A stretch of 64,000 bases of DNA from Tritrichomonas foetus (lineage: Eukaryota; Parabasalia; Tritrichomonadida; Tritrichomonadidae): contig MLAK01000598.1 of assembly GCA_001839685.1 (NCBI GenBank), forward strand, positions 1-64,000, read 5' to 3'. Numbering within the stretch: position 1 is the first letter of the stretch; every line of letters starts with the position of its first letter. Below, one piece after another: positions 9,909-19,675 of this stretch. A model generated the notes under the pieces. It was not told the origin of the DNA. It saw only the letters and a program-made list of their open reading frames with translations, and did not search any database. Both the position numbers and the translations under genes were made by a program.

Positions 9909-10985
9909 AGATGTATACAAACCAAATAGTCTTAACGTACGAAATCACTAAAATGATCCTTATCATCAGTATTACTTAATNCCATCAGTCAAAAATCAAA
10001 ACCCAAATAGCTAAAAGAATGACGAAAATTTCCCTTATCGCAAACTTCGCAAATGGCCGAATTCAAAAATATTTCGAAAATGATTCTGAAGAAGCTATTG
10101 TTTCAGTTTTCGGGTGAACAGCTTTCAGTCAATTGTTAAATCTATTTTTTATAGTTATGAGCCATATTTATTCATAGTTTTGAAATTTTGCAACAATTAA
10201 ACCGAAAAAAGAGCGATTTTGGAGAAAGCCNCTTTTTTTCCAAGAATCACAAAGATTATAATACTGCTTCCCATAATTCTATTTACACTTCTTCTATCGA
10301 TTTTTAATTAAAAATCGCGAAAATTTTGATAGTTTTAACTCAGTGATGTTGAATTAATTCAATTTCCATTTGACAAATATGAATGTATTGAAATCTTTTC
10401 TGTCATAAAATTTTAGTATATGAAGAAAATAGACTGGCAGTCCTCAACAGCACATTCTCAAGCAGGGATACAGATACAACGATTGAAAGACCAAATCAAG
10501 AAAAATGGAATCCAATATGTTTTTTTCCAGACTCGATGCCAAGTGAATTTTCTGATGACTCGCCATTTAGATGGCAAAACATTCGTAATCTTCTCATTGA
10601 TGCCTAAATTTTTTTTATTTATATCAAAATTATTAATATTTTTTTTATACTTCATTTTTGTATTTTGGAAAACATTATAATTTTCGATGGAGGGTCATAT
10701 GATAATAAAAAGCACGATTTATGATAAGAAATAATCAAGATATTAATGCTATAAAATCACTTTTTATCTCAATAATTCTCAGAAATTTCTGTGGGGTTTA
10801 TTTTTTTCTCACAATTTTTTTTTGGATTTGGTTTTCTCTGTATCTTGATTTTTAAATTATAATATTTATATATTATTAATAGGATTACAATTAAATAATT
10901 TTTAGATGACAATAATATCAACAATTATTCATTTAGATCTCTCAATAGTCTTCTACATCTAGAGCTAGTTAGTTTGTATACATCT
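9909..10985 (+). mobile_element. Small DNA transposon, copy 1, with 8-bp target duplication
   Basis: This is one of three nearly identical elements in the window. It starts AGATGTATACAAAC and ends GTTTGTATACATCT, a perfect 14-bp terminal inverted repeat. It is flanked on both sides by AGATTTCT (9901-9908 and 10986-10993), an 8-bp target-site duplication. The interior holds a perfect palindrome built on CGATTTTTAATTAAAAATCG and an 86-codon frame. An N at 10231 replaces about 20 bases present in the other copies, and another N is at 9981. An 8-bp duplication is known for hAT, Merlin and P-type elements among others; no transposase domain is recognisable, so the superfamily is open. The right end lies 46 bases from the next start codon. 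Confidence 0.88.
10420..10680 (+). CDS. 86-residue frame inside transposon copy 1
   Basis: This frame begins with an ATG and is conserved in all three element copies. The first half is polar with a TRCQ word; the last 30 residues are very hydrophobic (Phe, Leu, Ile). It could be the truncated start of a transposase in a shortened, non-autonomous element, or a chance frame. No domain is recognised. Confidence 0.3.
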   Translation: MKKIDWQSSTAHSQAGIQIQRLKDQIKKNGIQYVFFQTRCQVNFLMTRHLDGKTFVIFSLMPKFFLFISKLLIFFLYFIFVFWKTL

Positions 10986-11031
10986 AGATTTCTGAAAAAA
11001 ATATCACTTTGAATAGTTTATATAAAAATTG

Positions 11032-11910
11032 ATGCTTGTATGCTTATTGGTATATCTTGGATGTGGTAAAAGAAGTGTAAAAAATGGAAATAATTATCTT
11101 GGAAACAATTATCTTGGAAACAATTATCTTGGAAACATCATTCAAATGCTTGAGAAACAATCGATGACTGAAGCATCACAGTCCAAATCTAATCTAGAAC
11201 GAATGCTTGATTCTTCAACACAATCATTGTCTGAACATGATGGAGAAAACAAACAAGAAACTTTATTAAATTTTTTACAGCAAATGAAAGCTGATGAGAC
11301 AGAAAGCGAGGTTGACGATGAAAATCAAGCTAGAAAAATGATTAAGAAACTCATGAAAGAATATAAAGACAAGAATAGAGGAGCAAATGTTGAAAAGGAT
11401 CAAAAAAGTATAGAAGTAAAAAAACAAAAGAAAAACATCTCATCAAAGAGCATCAATCATCCATCTGCTCCCAAAAACAAATTGTATAAATGTAAAAAAG
11501 TACAGCGAAAAGGAAAAGACATCTCCAAAAAGGTTGAGAATCTCGCGAAAACCGTTCAAAAACAACAAAAGCTTATTCAACAATTGAAAAAAGGTGTCAA
11601 GCTTGGCAAAGATGATAAAAAGTCATTTGATAAAGACTTTGCGGGTGATGATTTTATCCATCTAAACATTTTACCAATTTTAGAACAATGCAAAATAGCA
11701 AAACAATTATTAAAGCAAATAGCTTTAGTTCATATTCCCTTAGAAAAAATTGAAGAAGAGATTCAAAAAGATATTCAATTACTTGATCCACCCAGTTACA
11801 AGGATCAGACTCTAACTTCAATAATCGCATATAGAATTGTTTTTGAAATAACCAATATTTGCACATTTTTCAGACTAGTGAAAGACAATAAAGTTCAATT
11901 TATTATGTAA
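11032..11910 (+). CDS. Lys-rich coiled-coil protein with a possible N-terminal signal
   Basis: A 292-residue product of unknown function. The first 12 residues (MLVCLLVYLGCG) are hydrophobic and could be a signal peptide or the remnant of one. Next come three copies of NNYLG encoded by a 15-bp tandem repeat. Residues about 45-200 are charged, Gln/Lys/Glu-rich and probably coiled coil. The C-terminal third has more regular amphipathic helices with a few hydrophobic patches. The ATG lies 46 bases after the end of transposon copy 1, so the native promoter may have been displaced and the N-terminus may be new. I do not recognise the family. Confidence 0.65.
   Translation: MLVCLLVYLGCGKRSVKNGNNYLGNNYLGNNYLGNIIQMLEKQSMTEASQSKSNLERMLDSSTQSLSEHDGENKQETLLNFLQQMKADETESEVDDENQARKMIKKLMKEYKDKNRGANVEKDQKSIEVKKQKKNISSKSINHPSAPKNKLYKCKKVQRKGKDISKKVENLAKTVQKQQKLIQQLKKGVKLGKDDKKSFDKDFAGDDFIHLNILPILEQCKIAKQLLKQIALVHIPLEKIEEEIQKDIQLLDPPSYKDQTLTSIIAYRIVFEITNICTFFRLVKDNKVQFIM
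11086..11136 (+). repeat. 15-bp in-frame tandem repeat, three copies
   Basis: The unit AACAATTATCTTGGA occurs three times head to tail and adds NNYLG repeats near the N-terminus of the protein starting at 11032. Copies are identical, so the repeat is probably young or length-variable. Confidence 0.85.
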
Positions 11911-12192
11911 AGTAATATGGATCGAATTAATTTTCATTTTAATATTATTTTATTATATTTATTTAAAATATTCACTAAATCTTTTTGATCCCAGATGATG
12001 AAAAAGATCCAAAATTTCATTAGTAAATTATTCTCTGAAAGGAAAATCATATATTTTCACATACATTAAAAGAATGAAAGGGGGAAAAAAAAGATAAAAG
12101 TGCAAACATCCCAAATATCATGAGAAATATACCTTTATTAATAAACTTTTTTAACTTTATAACATTTCATTGTAAATTTATTTTTTTTAAAA

Positions 12193-14193
12193 TTAAATAG
12201 AGATTGGATCGGGATGGATACTATTTTCTAATCCACCATCATTTTCTTTCTCTGAGAAATCCGATGTGTAAATTGGACGAGTTTTAATTACAAAACAATA
12301 AACACCAAATACAACACTCAGAGCTAACACAAGAACAACACTGATTATAATTCCAGCAATTGCACCACTTGAGAGAATCTGATTTTCATCGACAATATTT
12401 GGTTTGGATTCTTCTTCATATGCAGCAGACAACAAAATATAATTCACTGTTTTTTCGCAGCTAATTTTATTGAACTTTTTATCAGAACCATTCAAAAATA
12501 CAATGTTTTTTTTCCATTCTTCGCACTTTGGAAAAGCTTCAGCAGCAGCGATTTCAAGTTTAAAAGTATTGGCCAACACCTTTTTCTTATTGGTCTTTTC
12601 GTTGTGAAGTTTAGTATTATAAAAAAGTTTGTCAAGGAGAACTGTCTTAGTTTGTTTAGGAACGAAATCTGGGCCGGGCATGATGTAAATTTTTGATGGT
12701 GGTTCTTTCAAAGATATACTTCTCATTGCAATGAATGCAGTTGTCGAATTTATTGTTCTTGACTCATTATATTCAATATAAATTTCTGCATTGCTAACAT
12801 CAACATTGTTTAAATTTACTTTGGCACCTATTGAAATATTTAAAGTTGTTGTAATTTTGGCATTTTTCAATTCGACGTTTGCATTTCGATAAAGATTTAC
12901 CTTTTCAAACCGAACAGTATTTGGTCTTCCAGTATTTTTCACCGAAGATTTCATTATTGCATTTTGATAAAGGTTAAGTTGTTCGACGTAAATTTTATTA
13001 TTTAATCGTTCATCAACCAGTAAATTAAGCGAATGATTGCTACTAACTTGAATATTTCTAATCAGAAGGTGATCAAGAGCATAAGTTAACTGATCTTCAT
13101 TTATACCAATTTCAGGTTCACCTGAACCTTTTAAGCTAAATTTGTTATCAACTTGTGACAAGAGGATACGTGGATAGATATCACTAGTGGTTGAAAATCC
13201 ATATTGAGCGGGTGTTCGAAGAAATGTCAAAGTTATGTTTGTTGTTGAATTTATATAGAAATTCGGGTTTCCATTTCCTTCTAATTTTATTGTTTTTATT
13301 GATTCGTTTTCAATAGTTCCATAATAATTCGTTTCATTATAGATTAAATTGGAAACGTTCATGACAACACTACTACCTTTAGGAATAGAAACGTTCATAT
13401 AACCGTATTTCACTTCATCTGGTTCTTTAACCAAAGGCTCATCGTAATCAGGGAGAGGAGGTTTCGTAGGTGTTCCTGTAGCTGCTGGAGTTTGTGTAGG
13501 TGACATGACAAACTCAGAAGTTTCCACTTCAGTTGGAGATTCAGTTTCCACTTCAGTTGGAGATTCAGTTTCCACTTCAGTTGGAGATTCAGTTTCCACT
13601 TCAGTTGGAGATTCAGTTTCCACTTCAGTTGGAGATTCAGTTTCCANCTGTCTCTTATACACATCTAGATGTGTATAAGAGACAGGAGATTCAGTTTCCA
13701 CTTCAGTTGGAGATTCAGTTTCCACTTCATAGTCAGTGGTCTTTTCAATTTCATTTATTGAATTTTCAGAAGTTTCTTCATTGTCGAAAGTATCACTAAT
13801 TGAAAGACTCTCGCTTACTTCTGAATTTGTGGTTTCATCGTTATTTTCCGTGCTCAGACTTGGTGTATTACTTTCTTCATCTGTTTCATCGCTTGAATTG
13901 CTATTAGTGTCCTGATTTTCATCATCAGACGATTGATTTGATGAATCAGCATCTTCGAGAACGTGATTTGTTTCTTCTTGTTCGGAACTTTCTGAAATTA
14001 AATCGGTAGTAGTGTCACTTTCAAAGTCGGAGTCTAAACTAATGTCAGTCGTTTCGGAACTATCATCTGATTCTGCACTTTCACTGCTTATTTCTGTTGA
14101 ATAATCAATACTGAAAAGAGACTCAGTGCTCTCGCTATCTTTTTCAATGGAATCTGCGCAAAATATTAATGCTGCAAACGAAAACAGCAACAT
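12193..14193 (-). CDS. Surface glycoprotein with acidic repeat stalk and C-terminal membrane helix
   Basis: A 666-residue predicted cell-surface protein. The start (MLLFSFAALIFCA) is a signal peptide. Residues about 20-170 are Ser/Glu/Asp/Thr-rich and probably O-glycosylated. Next come repeats of eight residues (VETESPTE), then PTQTP/PTKPP, and an ectodomain of about 350 residues with many NxS/T sites and a repetitive Asn/Val/Leu pattern suggestive of a beta-helix. A helix near 607-630 (GAIAGIIISVVLVLAL...) precedes a short cytoplasmic tail. An adapter of 38 bases plus an N interrupts the repeat at 13647-13685. The frame stays open through it, so about 13 residues are foreign and the true repeat number is unknown. 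The layout matches the protein at 30939-34310. Confidence 0.8.
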   Translation of the reverse strand: MLLFSFAALIFCADSIEKDSESTESLFSIDYSTEISSESAESDDSSETTDISLDSDFESDTTTDLISESSEQEETNHVLEDADSSNQSSDDENQDTNSNSSDETDEESNTPSLSTENNDETTNSEVSESLSISDTFDNEETSENSINEIEKTTDYEVETESPTEVETESPVSYTHLDVYKRQXETESPTEVETESPTEVETESPTEVETESPTEVETESPTEVETSEFVMSPTQTPAATGTPTKPPLPDYDEPLVKEPDEVKYGYMNVSIPKGSSVVMNVSNLIYNETNYYGTIENESIKTIKLEGNGNPNFYINSTTNITLTFLRTPAQYGFSTTSDIYPRILLSQVDNKFSLKGSGEPEIGINEDQLTYALDHLLIRNIQVSSNHSLNLLVDERLNNKIYVEQLNLYQNAIMKSSVKNTGRPNTVRFEKVNLYRNANVELKNAKITTTLNISIGAKVNLNNVDVSNAEIYIEYNESRTINSTTAFIAMRSISLKEPPSKIYIMPGPDFVPKQTKTVLLDKLFYNTKLHNEKTNKKKVLANTFKLEIAAAEAFPKCEEWKKNIVFLNGSDKKFNKISCEKTVNYILLSAAYEEESKPNIVDENQILSSGAIAGIIISVVLVLALSVVFGVYCFVIKTRPIYTSDFSEKENDGGLENSIHPDPISI
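13521..13728 (-). repeat. 24-bp coding tandem repeat (VETESPTE)
   Basis: About eight near-identical 24-bp units, broken by the adapter at 13648-13685. The number of units is not reliable because the assembly was joined here. Acidic Thr/Ser/Pro repeats like this usually form an extended stalk. Confidence 0.85.
13648..13685. other. Nextera mate-pair junction adapter (assembly artefact)
   Basis: A perfect 38-bp palindrome made of the Tn5 mosaic end AGATGTGTATAAGAGACAG and its reverse complement, preceded by an N. It is a library-construction sequence, not genomic DNA. It yields the well-known foreign peptide SYTHLDVYKRQ in the protein. Confidence 0.98.
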
Positions 14194-14566
14194 TAAATTT
14201 GATTGAAAATATTTCAGAAAATAATTTTGAAATTATTTCTTAATTAATAGAAAAAGATATAAAATTTTCCATGTTTTTCAGAGTATATATGGTTATAGAC
14301 TCAACACTTTATAAAATTGAATAGATAATTGATCAATTGAAATAAAAATGCTATCGTTGTATCATGAAAAGAAAGCTACCAAACACATTTTTTTTATATT
14401 AAAAGTAACGAAACTATTTTTTCTCTGCAATGTTGGGATTGCTTCCTAAAAATCCGAGAAAAACCTTTTATTTCTACTTCCCAAATTAAAGCCAAATATG
14501 TATTGAAAAAGGAGTTGCAAATCGCAAAATGGAAAATTTTCGCCAATTTTGAGATTTACTCACATC
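14194..14566. other. Divergent promoter region
   Basis: An AT-rich spacer between the minus-strand surface-protein gene and the plus-strand kinase gene. It must hold both promoters. No gene or strong repeat is seen. Confidence 0.4.
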
Positions 14567-15073
14567 ATGATTACGCCGACAGTATTCCACGAAATTGATG
14601 GAGAGTCTCTTATTAAGTTCTATGACGACGGTTTCTACGATGAAAATATGACTGATCCGGAACTTCAATCATTCGAATCAAGAATCCACATCGAAGTGGG
14701 CGACAAGATAACCGATGACGAAAACGAAAACAATTTTTATACAATACAGGCATTTTGTGGTGAAGGACACTTTTCATACGCTTTTTTAGCAGCAAGCCAT
14801 AATAATTATAATTATCAGCAGTATTTATTAAAAGTATACAAATTCAACTCGACAGGACACAGATCATTTGCCATCAATGAAGCCGCTCAACTCGAAATGT
14901 TTCGAAATCAATCAGATCTCACAAATTTAATCACGTTTTATGAATCCTTCGAGTTTAAGAAACATATTGTAATAGTAATGAATTACGCCGGAGTTGACCT
15001 TTATCACTACATGCGCGACAATCGAAAAGGATATGCCACGGAATTGAATTTCATCCAAAAAAATGATTCGTGA
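14567..15073 (+). CDS. CMGC/DYRK-like protein kinase, N-terminal part (frameshifted gene)
   Basis: This frame encodes the N-lobe of a Ser/Thr kinase: a glycine-loop-like GEGHFSYAFLA (about residue 70), the ATP-binding Lys in YLLKVYKF, an acidic residue in the helix C region and the hinge-like IVIVMNYAGVDLYHYM. It then runs into a stop at 15071 after an A7 tract (15057-15063). The catalytic loop lies in the next frame, in the entry starting at 15063. The first ATG is at 14567. One base too many in the A7 run would explain the break; this may be a sequencing error or a real mutation. Confidence 0.75.
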   Translation: MITPTVFHEIDGESLIKFYDDGFYDENMTDPELQSFESRIHIEVGDKITDDENENNFYTIQAFCGEGHFSYAFLAASHNNYNYQQYLLKVYKFNSTGHRSFAINEAAQLEMFRNQSDLTNLITFYESFEFKKHIVIVMNYAGVDLYHYMRDNRKGYATELNFIQKNDS

Positions 15074-15746
15074 GTGTTTAAACGGCTTGAATGAACTTTG
15101 GAAACTTGGATTTGTCCATTCGGATATAAAGCCAGATAATATAACAGTTGAGCGTCAAACAAAGTTCCATATTATTGATTATGGCAATGTTTCAAAACCA
15201 CAGAAAAAAAATCCAGCAATAGTTGGTGCTGTTGTCTATCGTTCTCCTGAGCAGGTTTTAGGAATTGAACATACATATAAATCTGATATTTGGTCACTTG
15301 GTGTTACTGCTGCAATGCTTTATTTAGGCTATGGCATTTATGATGGATTACTTTTTGATGCCGATGAAGAAGAGCAGCTTTTCCATCAATTCATTAACCG
15401 ATTTGGGCCAATAGATAAGACGTTTTTTGAAATGATCCCTGAAGCAACGACAAAACAATACTTTACAAAAGGAGATTTTAAGAAAATGATTCCAATGGAT
15501 GTTTTTTATAGAAAGAATTATGAAAATGGTCAACAGAAAGCGAATATTTCTTATTTAAAGATGTCTTTTTTTGAGCTTTTTCATAATTGGAGAACAATTT
15601 TCTATGAAAATGACCCAGAAAGATGTAAAGAAGAGATTAAACAGTCTGAATTATTATATGACTTACTGGTGAAGATGATGAAAATAAATCCAAATGAACG
15701 AATTGGATACAATGAAATTTTGAATCATGAATTTATGAAAATTTGA
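15063..15746 (+). CDS. CMGC/DYRK-like protein kinase, C-terminal part (frameshifted gene)
   Basis: This continues the kinase begun at 14567, in another frame. Motifs are the catalytic loop HSDIKPDN (HRD changed to HSD), the metal-binding IIDYGN (DFG changed to DYG), the activation-segment YRSPEQVLG and SDIWSLGV. The YRxPExxLG form and the RFGPID insert are typical of CMGC kinases of the DYRK/HIPK/PRP4 branch. The frame opens with an ATG right at the break, but that codon would be internal in an intact kinase. All catalytic Asp and Lys residues are present across the two parts, so the gene may well be functional if the break is an error. Confidence 0.8.
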   Translation: MIRECLNGLNELWKLGFVHSDIKPDNITVERQTKFHIIDYGNVSKPQKKNPAIVGAVVYRSPEQVLGIEHTYKSDIWSLGVTAAMLYLGYGIYDGLLFDADEEEQLFHQFINRFGPIDKTFFEMIPEATTKQYFTKGDFKKMIPMDVFYRKNYENGQQKANISYLKMSFFELFHNWRTIFYENDPERCKEEIKQSELLYDLLVKMMKINPNERIGYNEILNHEFMKI

Positions 15747-16318
15747 AATAAATTTCTTTTCTGTTGTTGTTTGTAAAATTAGAAGGAAAGTGTGATTTGT
15801 CTTCTTAATTTAGATTTTTTATTTGTCAAAGCGGTGAACTTCAGTAGATTTGTGATTGTTATATAAAACTATTTTTCCAGTAATATACATTATTATTTTC
15901 ATTAACCAAAGTATAACCCAACTTTTGTCGTTGGCTCATAAGTTCTTCTTCTTCTTTTTTTTTTTACACATGAGTCATTGTTTTTCTCTTTCTGATTAAC
16001 AAATGTATTTTTTAATAAGTGGCTCAAAGATAAATGGATAATTTGGAAATTCACTTTCGATATGTCAAGAACTTGTTATTATGATATTAATTACATTCAT
16101 ATATATTTCCTTGAAATAATGGAATTAAATGACTTTGAAAATGCCAATAGAGTTATTTTCACTTACATTATACTATTTTTATTATTACTTGATTGTTAAT
16201 ATCATTATTGGGATGAATATTTCATCAAGAGTTTATCTATTTGTATTAAACCGAATTTCAACAAAAATTTTTAAAATTTTTCAAAATTAAAATATTTAAT
16301 GTAAAGGTGTTTTCCAGT
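15747..16318. other. Intergenic region between convergent genes
   Basis: AT-rich sequence with a polypyrimidine run (TTCTTCTTCTTC then T10) near 15945-15965. Being between two 3' ends, it probably holds only 3' UTRs. Nothing else was seen. Confidence 0.4.
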
Positions 16319-16900
16319 TTAATGAACACCTGGTGTATAGGGTCTCACAGGGGTTTTATAAACTTCATTAAAAGTGGACATATTTCTATCACCTTTAATC
16401 ACAAAGTAATCACTTTCACGACACCAAATTTGTGGCTCTATTGTATTTGGGTTAATCTTGCGAATCAACTCACATTTTGATTTTGGATCTTCAATTTTTG
16501 GGCCAATATCACTTAGACATTCCATCGAAATATTAAATGTGTTTGTAGGAAGATAAATTGTTTTTGACGGTGCTGACTCGACCAGTAATGCTGCGCTGAT
16601 TAAACCACTATTAAGTTTCTTTGAATGAAGATTTACTTGTTCAGCTTTTTTGTTTTTAATTGTGTTCATTTCTCCATCAATAATATTTATATTATTAGCC
16701 ATCATATCTAACATTTCGTTTACATTACTCATATTTATCAAACACTGTTTGGCCATATCTATTACCATCTTATCTAAATTTGCACCTTCTTTAATAATAT
16801 ATTCTTTATCAGCATTGGTTACATTTCCTGTTGAACCCATTGTATTTGCTCGAGCTCTCACCGCCTGAAGATTTTTTTCATACTGTGCGAAAATATCCAT
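16319..16900 (-). CDS. Coiled-coil protein of unknown function
   Basis: A 193-residue protein with ATG at 16900. Residues 1-85 are helical and rich in Met, Asn and Lys (MVIDMAKQCLINMSNVNEML and similar), probably a coiled coil. The second half has a more globular composition with Cys-containing words (MECLSDIG, CELIRKIN, IWCRESDYFVIKG). There is no signal peptide or membrane helix. I do not recognise the family. Confidence 0.6.
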   Translation of the reverse strand: MDIFAQYEKNLQAVRARANTMGSTGNVTNADKEYIIKEGANLDKMVIDMAKQCLINMSNVNEMLDMMANNINIIDGEMNTIKNKKAEQVNLHSKKLNSGLISAALLVESAPSKTIYLPTNTFNISMECLSDIGPKIEDPKSKCELIRKINPNTIEPQIWCRESDYFVIKGDRNMSTFNEVYKTPVRPYTPGVH

Positions 16901-17520
16901 CAAATATGAATTAAGAAAATAAATCTTTCAAAATATTTGAAGTATCATATCACAAAAGATACAGTGAACCCATTTTATTTCGTAAATAAATCTTTTACCT
17001 TTTTCCTATGATTTTTTAAATCAATTATTTTCCTTTTAGTCAATTCATGAGATGCATTTAACATTTAACGTTTGCCGACTTCGATCTAATTTTATTCATT
17101 ACTTTCATACATTTACCTTGGGATGCTATTCTTCAGGTTATATTTCACACTTGAACCTCCCTTGAATGAATATTTATTCACTCATGACTTTCATAACTAT
17201 TAATTCAATCACATTCTCTGGCTGCTCTTTGACTTTACGATTATTGCTCGAATTTACACCATTTTGCTGATTTTCATCAAATGATGAATTGATTAATTTT
17301 CATTTGTTTTATTTACTCATATGTCTAAAAAAGCAATGTACATCTTGAATATTTTCAAAAACCAAAATCCATATAAATATAATTATGAAAAATGATTTTC
17401 CATTTTTCATTTTTAATAACATATTTTAACAAATGAATGAAGCTGATAAGAGCTTCCATTTATTCACTATAACTTCAAACAATAAAAATATTGCTCACCA
17501 TGTTGAATTTTTATAATTTT
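16901..17520. other. Intergenic region between two minus-strand genes
   Basis: About 620 bases with no gene. It contains the promoter side of the coiled-coil gene, including CCTTTTAGTC and TACCTTTTTCC words near 16998-17040, and several ATTCATT-type words. No repeats were seen. Confidence 0.4.
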
Positions 17521-18951
17521 TCATTTCTCATTGAAAGCTTTGATAAGTGAATCTGCTGTTAAATTCTTGCAATGCATGACAAGTGCTGTAATTCCAGCAT
17601 GTGCATATTCAAAAGGGTTTGAAAGACAATTTTTTGGTGCAAATTTTTCCAAAAAATGACAAAGTCCAAAAACATCTGTTAAATTTGAACTCAGAAGGAC
17701 CCCAATTAACAACGAAAAGAGATCATCAAAACTCAAAAGTTTTGAATTTTCGTCGTGAGTTGAATTGTTGTTTTCATTTGAACCATGGATGAGTCCAGAC
17801 TTGTGAATTTTAAGTAATGATTTATGGATAGAATAAAGCGCATCTATTGGATTTGTTGCAAAAGTTGACTCGTCAATCAAAAGTGTTGTTTCTTTCAGGA
17901 GTTGGTCATTTTGGAAGAATTCACTAATTGGCTTTTCTAAATCTTCAGGTTGAAGGTGAAACCATTTGGGTATGTGGAAATATTTCAACTGAAGTTTTGT
18001 AATATCATATAATTGTTCAACGCTTTTTGAGAAATCTGGAATAAGTTTTTGTGAATATTTTTCATATAATCGATCAAAAAATATGCGATAGAATATGATC
18101 AAACTGATGTTTTGCTCAACACCATTCCTTTTAATATTTGGCGGAATTAATTGCGTACATAAATCAATCACCTCATTATTGAAATGTTCACTTTCTTTTT
18201 CTATATCAAGCTTAGAGAATTTTTCAACAAGTTGATCAATTTTCGCACCTTGAATTGTTCTTTGGCAGAAAATGGCTCTCGATATTGAATTTTCAAATTC
18301 TAGAGGGAAAGCATAAGAAATTCCCATGTCCATTTTTTCTTTATTTTTCTTGACATTTTCCTGAAAGAATTTATTGAAATTTGTGAACCAAAGTGGAATA
18401 TGCTGATTTTTCAAATAGTTTTGAATAGATTGATGGCGGCTTGTTAAGGATTTAATTTTGTTGGTAATTTTATGATGATTCTGTCCAAAATCAATTTCAA
18501 AGAATTTGTCAATAATTCTAAAAGCTTTGTCAAGTGGAATTGAAGCAGAATCATTTGAAAATAATGTCAAAAATAATTTCACTTGATTAATTCGATCAAA
18601 ATAATAATAAATTTCAATATTGTATTTTTTGATTAACAGTTCGAGGATTTTTCGGTTGATAAATACAAGTTCTCGCTTTTTCATATTGATGATATTATTA
18701 TCGAAACAAAGGGGTCCAACTTTGCAAAGGCGTCTTCTGGAAACCTCACCAAGGTTATAAATAGCTTTTTCTTGCTTCTTTTGAATGAGGTTCCCAAAAT
18801 CGAGTAATTTTGAAACCATTCGATTATGAATCGCTGTTCGTTTCGAAGTGAAAGAGTGAATCTGATTTGTTAAATTACGGCAGAGCATGCTTGGAGTGAT
18901 TGGTTCTAGTTGGTTCTCGAATTTATTAAAAACAAGAGCGATATCACTCAT
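17521..18951 (-). CDS. VPS9-domain protein, probable Rab5-type exchange factor
   Basis: A 476-residue protein. The C-terminal 120 residues fit a VPS9 domain, which activates Rab5/Rab21-class GTPases in early endocytosis. The words PIDALYSIHKSLLKI, SFDDLFSLLIGVLLSS and PFEYAHAGITALVMHC keep the conserved Asp and Tyr of the catalytic helices, in the order D then Y. Residues 1-350 are helical, Lys/Asn-rich and without a recognised domain. The ATG is at 18951. A Rab protein lies at 37569 in the same window, but nothing ties the two together. VPS9 proteins are multigenic in trichomonads. Confidence 0.72.
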   Translation of the reverse strand: MSDIALVFNKFENQLEPITPSMLCRNLTNQIHSFTSKRTAIHNRMVSKLLDFGNLIQKKQEKAIYNLGEVSRRRLCKVGPLCFDNNIINMKKRELVFINRKILELLIKKYNIEIYYYFDRINQVKLFLTLFSNDSASIPLDKAFRIIDKFFEIDFGQNHHKITNKIKSLTSRHQSIQNYLKNQHIPLWFTNFNKFFQENVKKNKEKMDMGISYAFPLEFENSISRAIFCQRTIQGAKIDQLVEKFSKLDIEKESEHFNNEVIDLCTQLIPPNIKRNGVEQNISLIIFYRIFFDRLYEKYSQKLIPDFSKSVEQLYDITKLQLKYFHIPKWFHLQPEDLEKPISEFFQNDQLLKETTLLIDESTFATNPIDALYSIHKSLLKIHKSGLIHGSNENNNSTHDENSKLLSFDDLFSLLIGVLLSSNLTDVFGLCHFLEKFAPKNCLSNPFEYAHAGITALVMHCKNLTADSLIKAFNEK

Positions 18952-19608
18952 GAGCTTTTTTCTGGGTCTTATTTGGTCGAAATTTGATAGCTTAAAAATA
19001 TATCAAACTTAGAAAAAGTTATTTGAATGCATAAAGCATACCATTTTATTCAATATCTAAGAAAAAAAAATGTGAGTTGAATTCAAAAAATAAAAAAGTT
19101 GCACATAATGATGCAATTTTATTTGAATAATATTCAAAAAGATTGAAAACTTCTCAAATAATGTTCTCCTTCAAAGTTATTGAAAAATTGAGTTGAATAA
19201 AAAATTGATAGGAATGATATTGAAATTGAGAGCAATGGTCATTTCATTCACACTCAATCAAATTCTTTTTATTTCAAACCTGCGCTCACACAAAAGATTT
19301 ATTCAGGGAAATATATTGCTGCATGAAATAACCCAGGAAATTTTGTATGGCAAAAACTTATGCGAACACACCTCTGAAACCTGAATTTCTTTATGGTAGT
19401 ATTTCAAGCATCAACAGATAGTTTTCATTTCTTTGGGTTTTTTTTTCACGTTTTTTCTTTTCAGTTAACACAGAAATTTACAAGCAACCAAAGGAGTTTT
19501 TTCGATCATTGAAACATTTTATCTCTGAAAAATTGATTACCCTATCAGCTATATTGAAAAATTTCTGTTATCAAGAGTGTCAATATTTCACCTTCTATTT
19601 CGTAATCA
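18952..19608. other. Intergenic DNA left of the tandem array
   Basis: AT-rich, with TTGAATA/CAAAAAG-type words. Short open frames are present but none has convincing composition or a good start. It holds the promoter of the VPS9 gene. Confidence 0.4.
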
Positions 19609-19675
19609 GCGGCGGTTGGCTTATGTGAATACTTGATTTTACCGCTTTTTATTTGACCTTTTCATCATCAATTAA
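19609..19675 (+). repeat. Divergent founder-like unit of the 65-bp array
   Basis: This stretch matches the array unit with about a dozen differences, including AGCGGCGGTTGG for AGCGGTTG and TTTGACC for TTTAACC. Its hairpin is weaker. It could be the single ancestral copy from which the homogeneous array was amplified. Confidence 0.7.

Noticed and set aside
15057..15063. Programmed ribosomal frameshift in the kinase gene
   Set aside because: The A7 run would favour -1 slippage, but the required shift is +1; no stimulatory structure was noticed.
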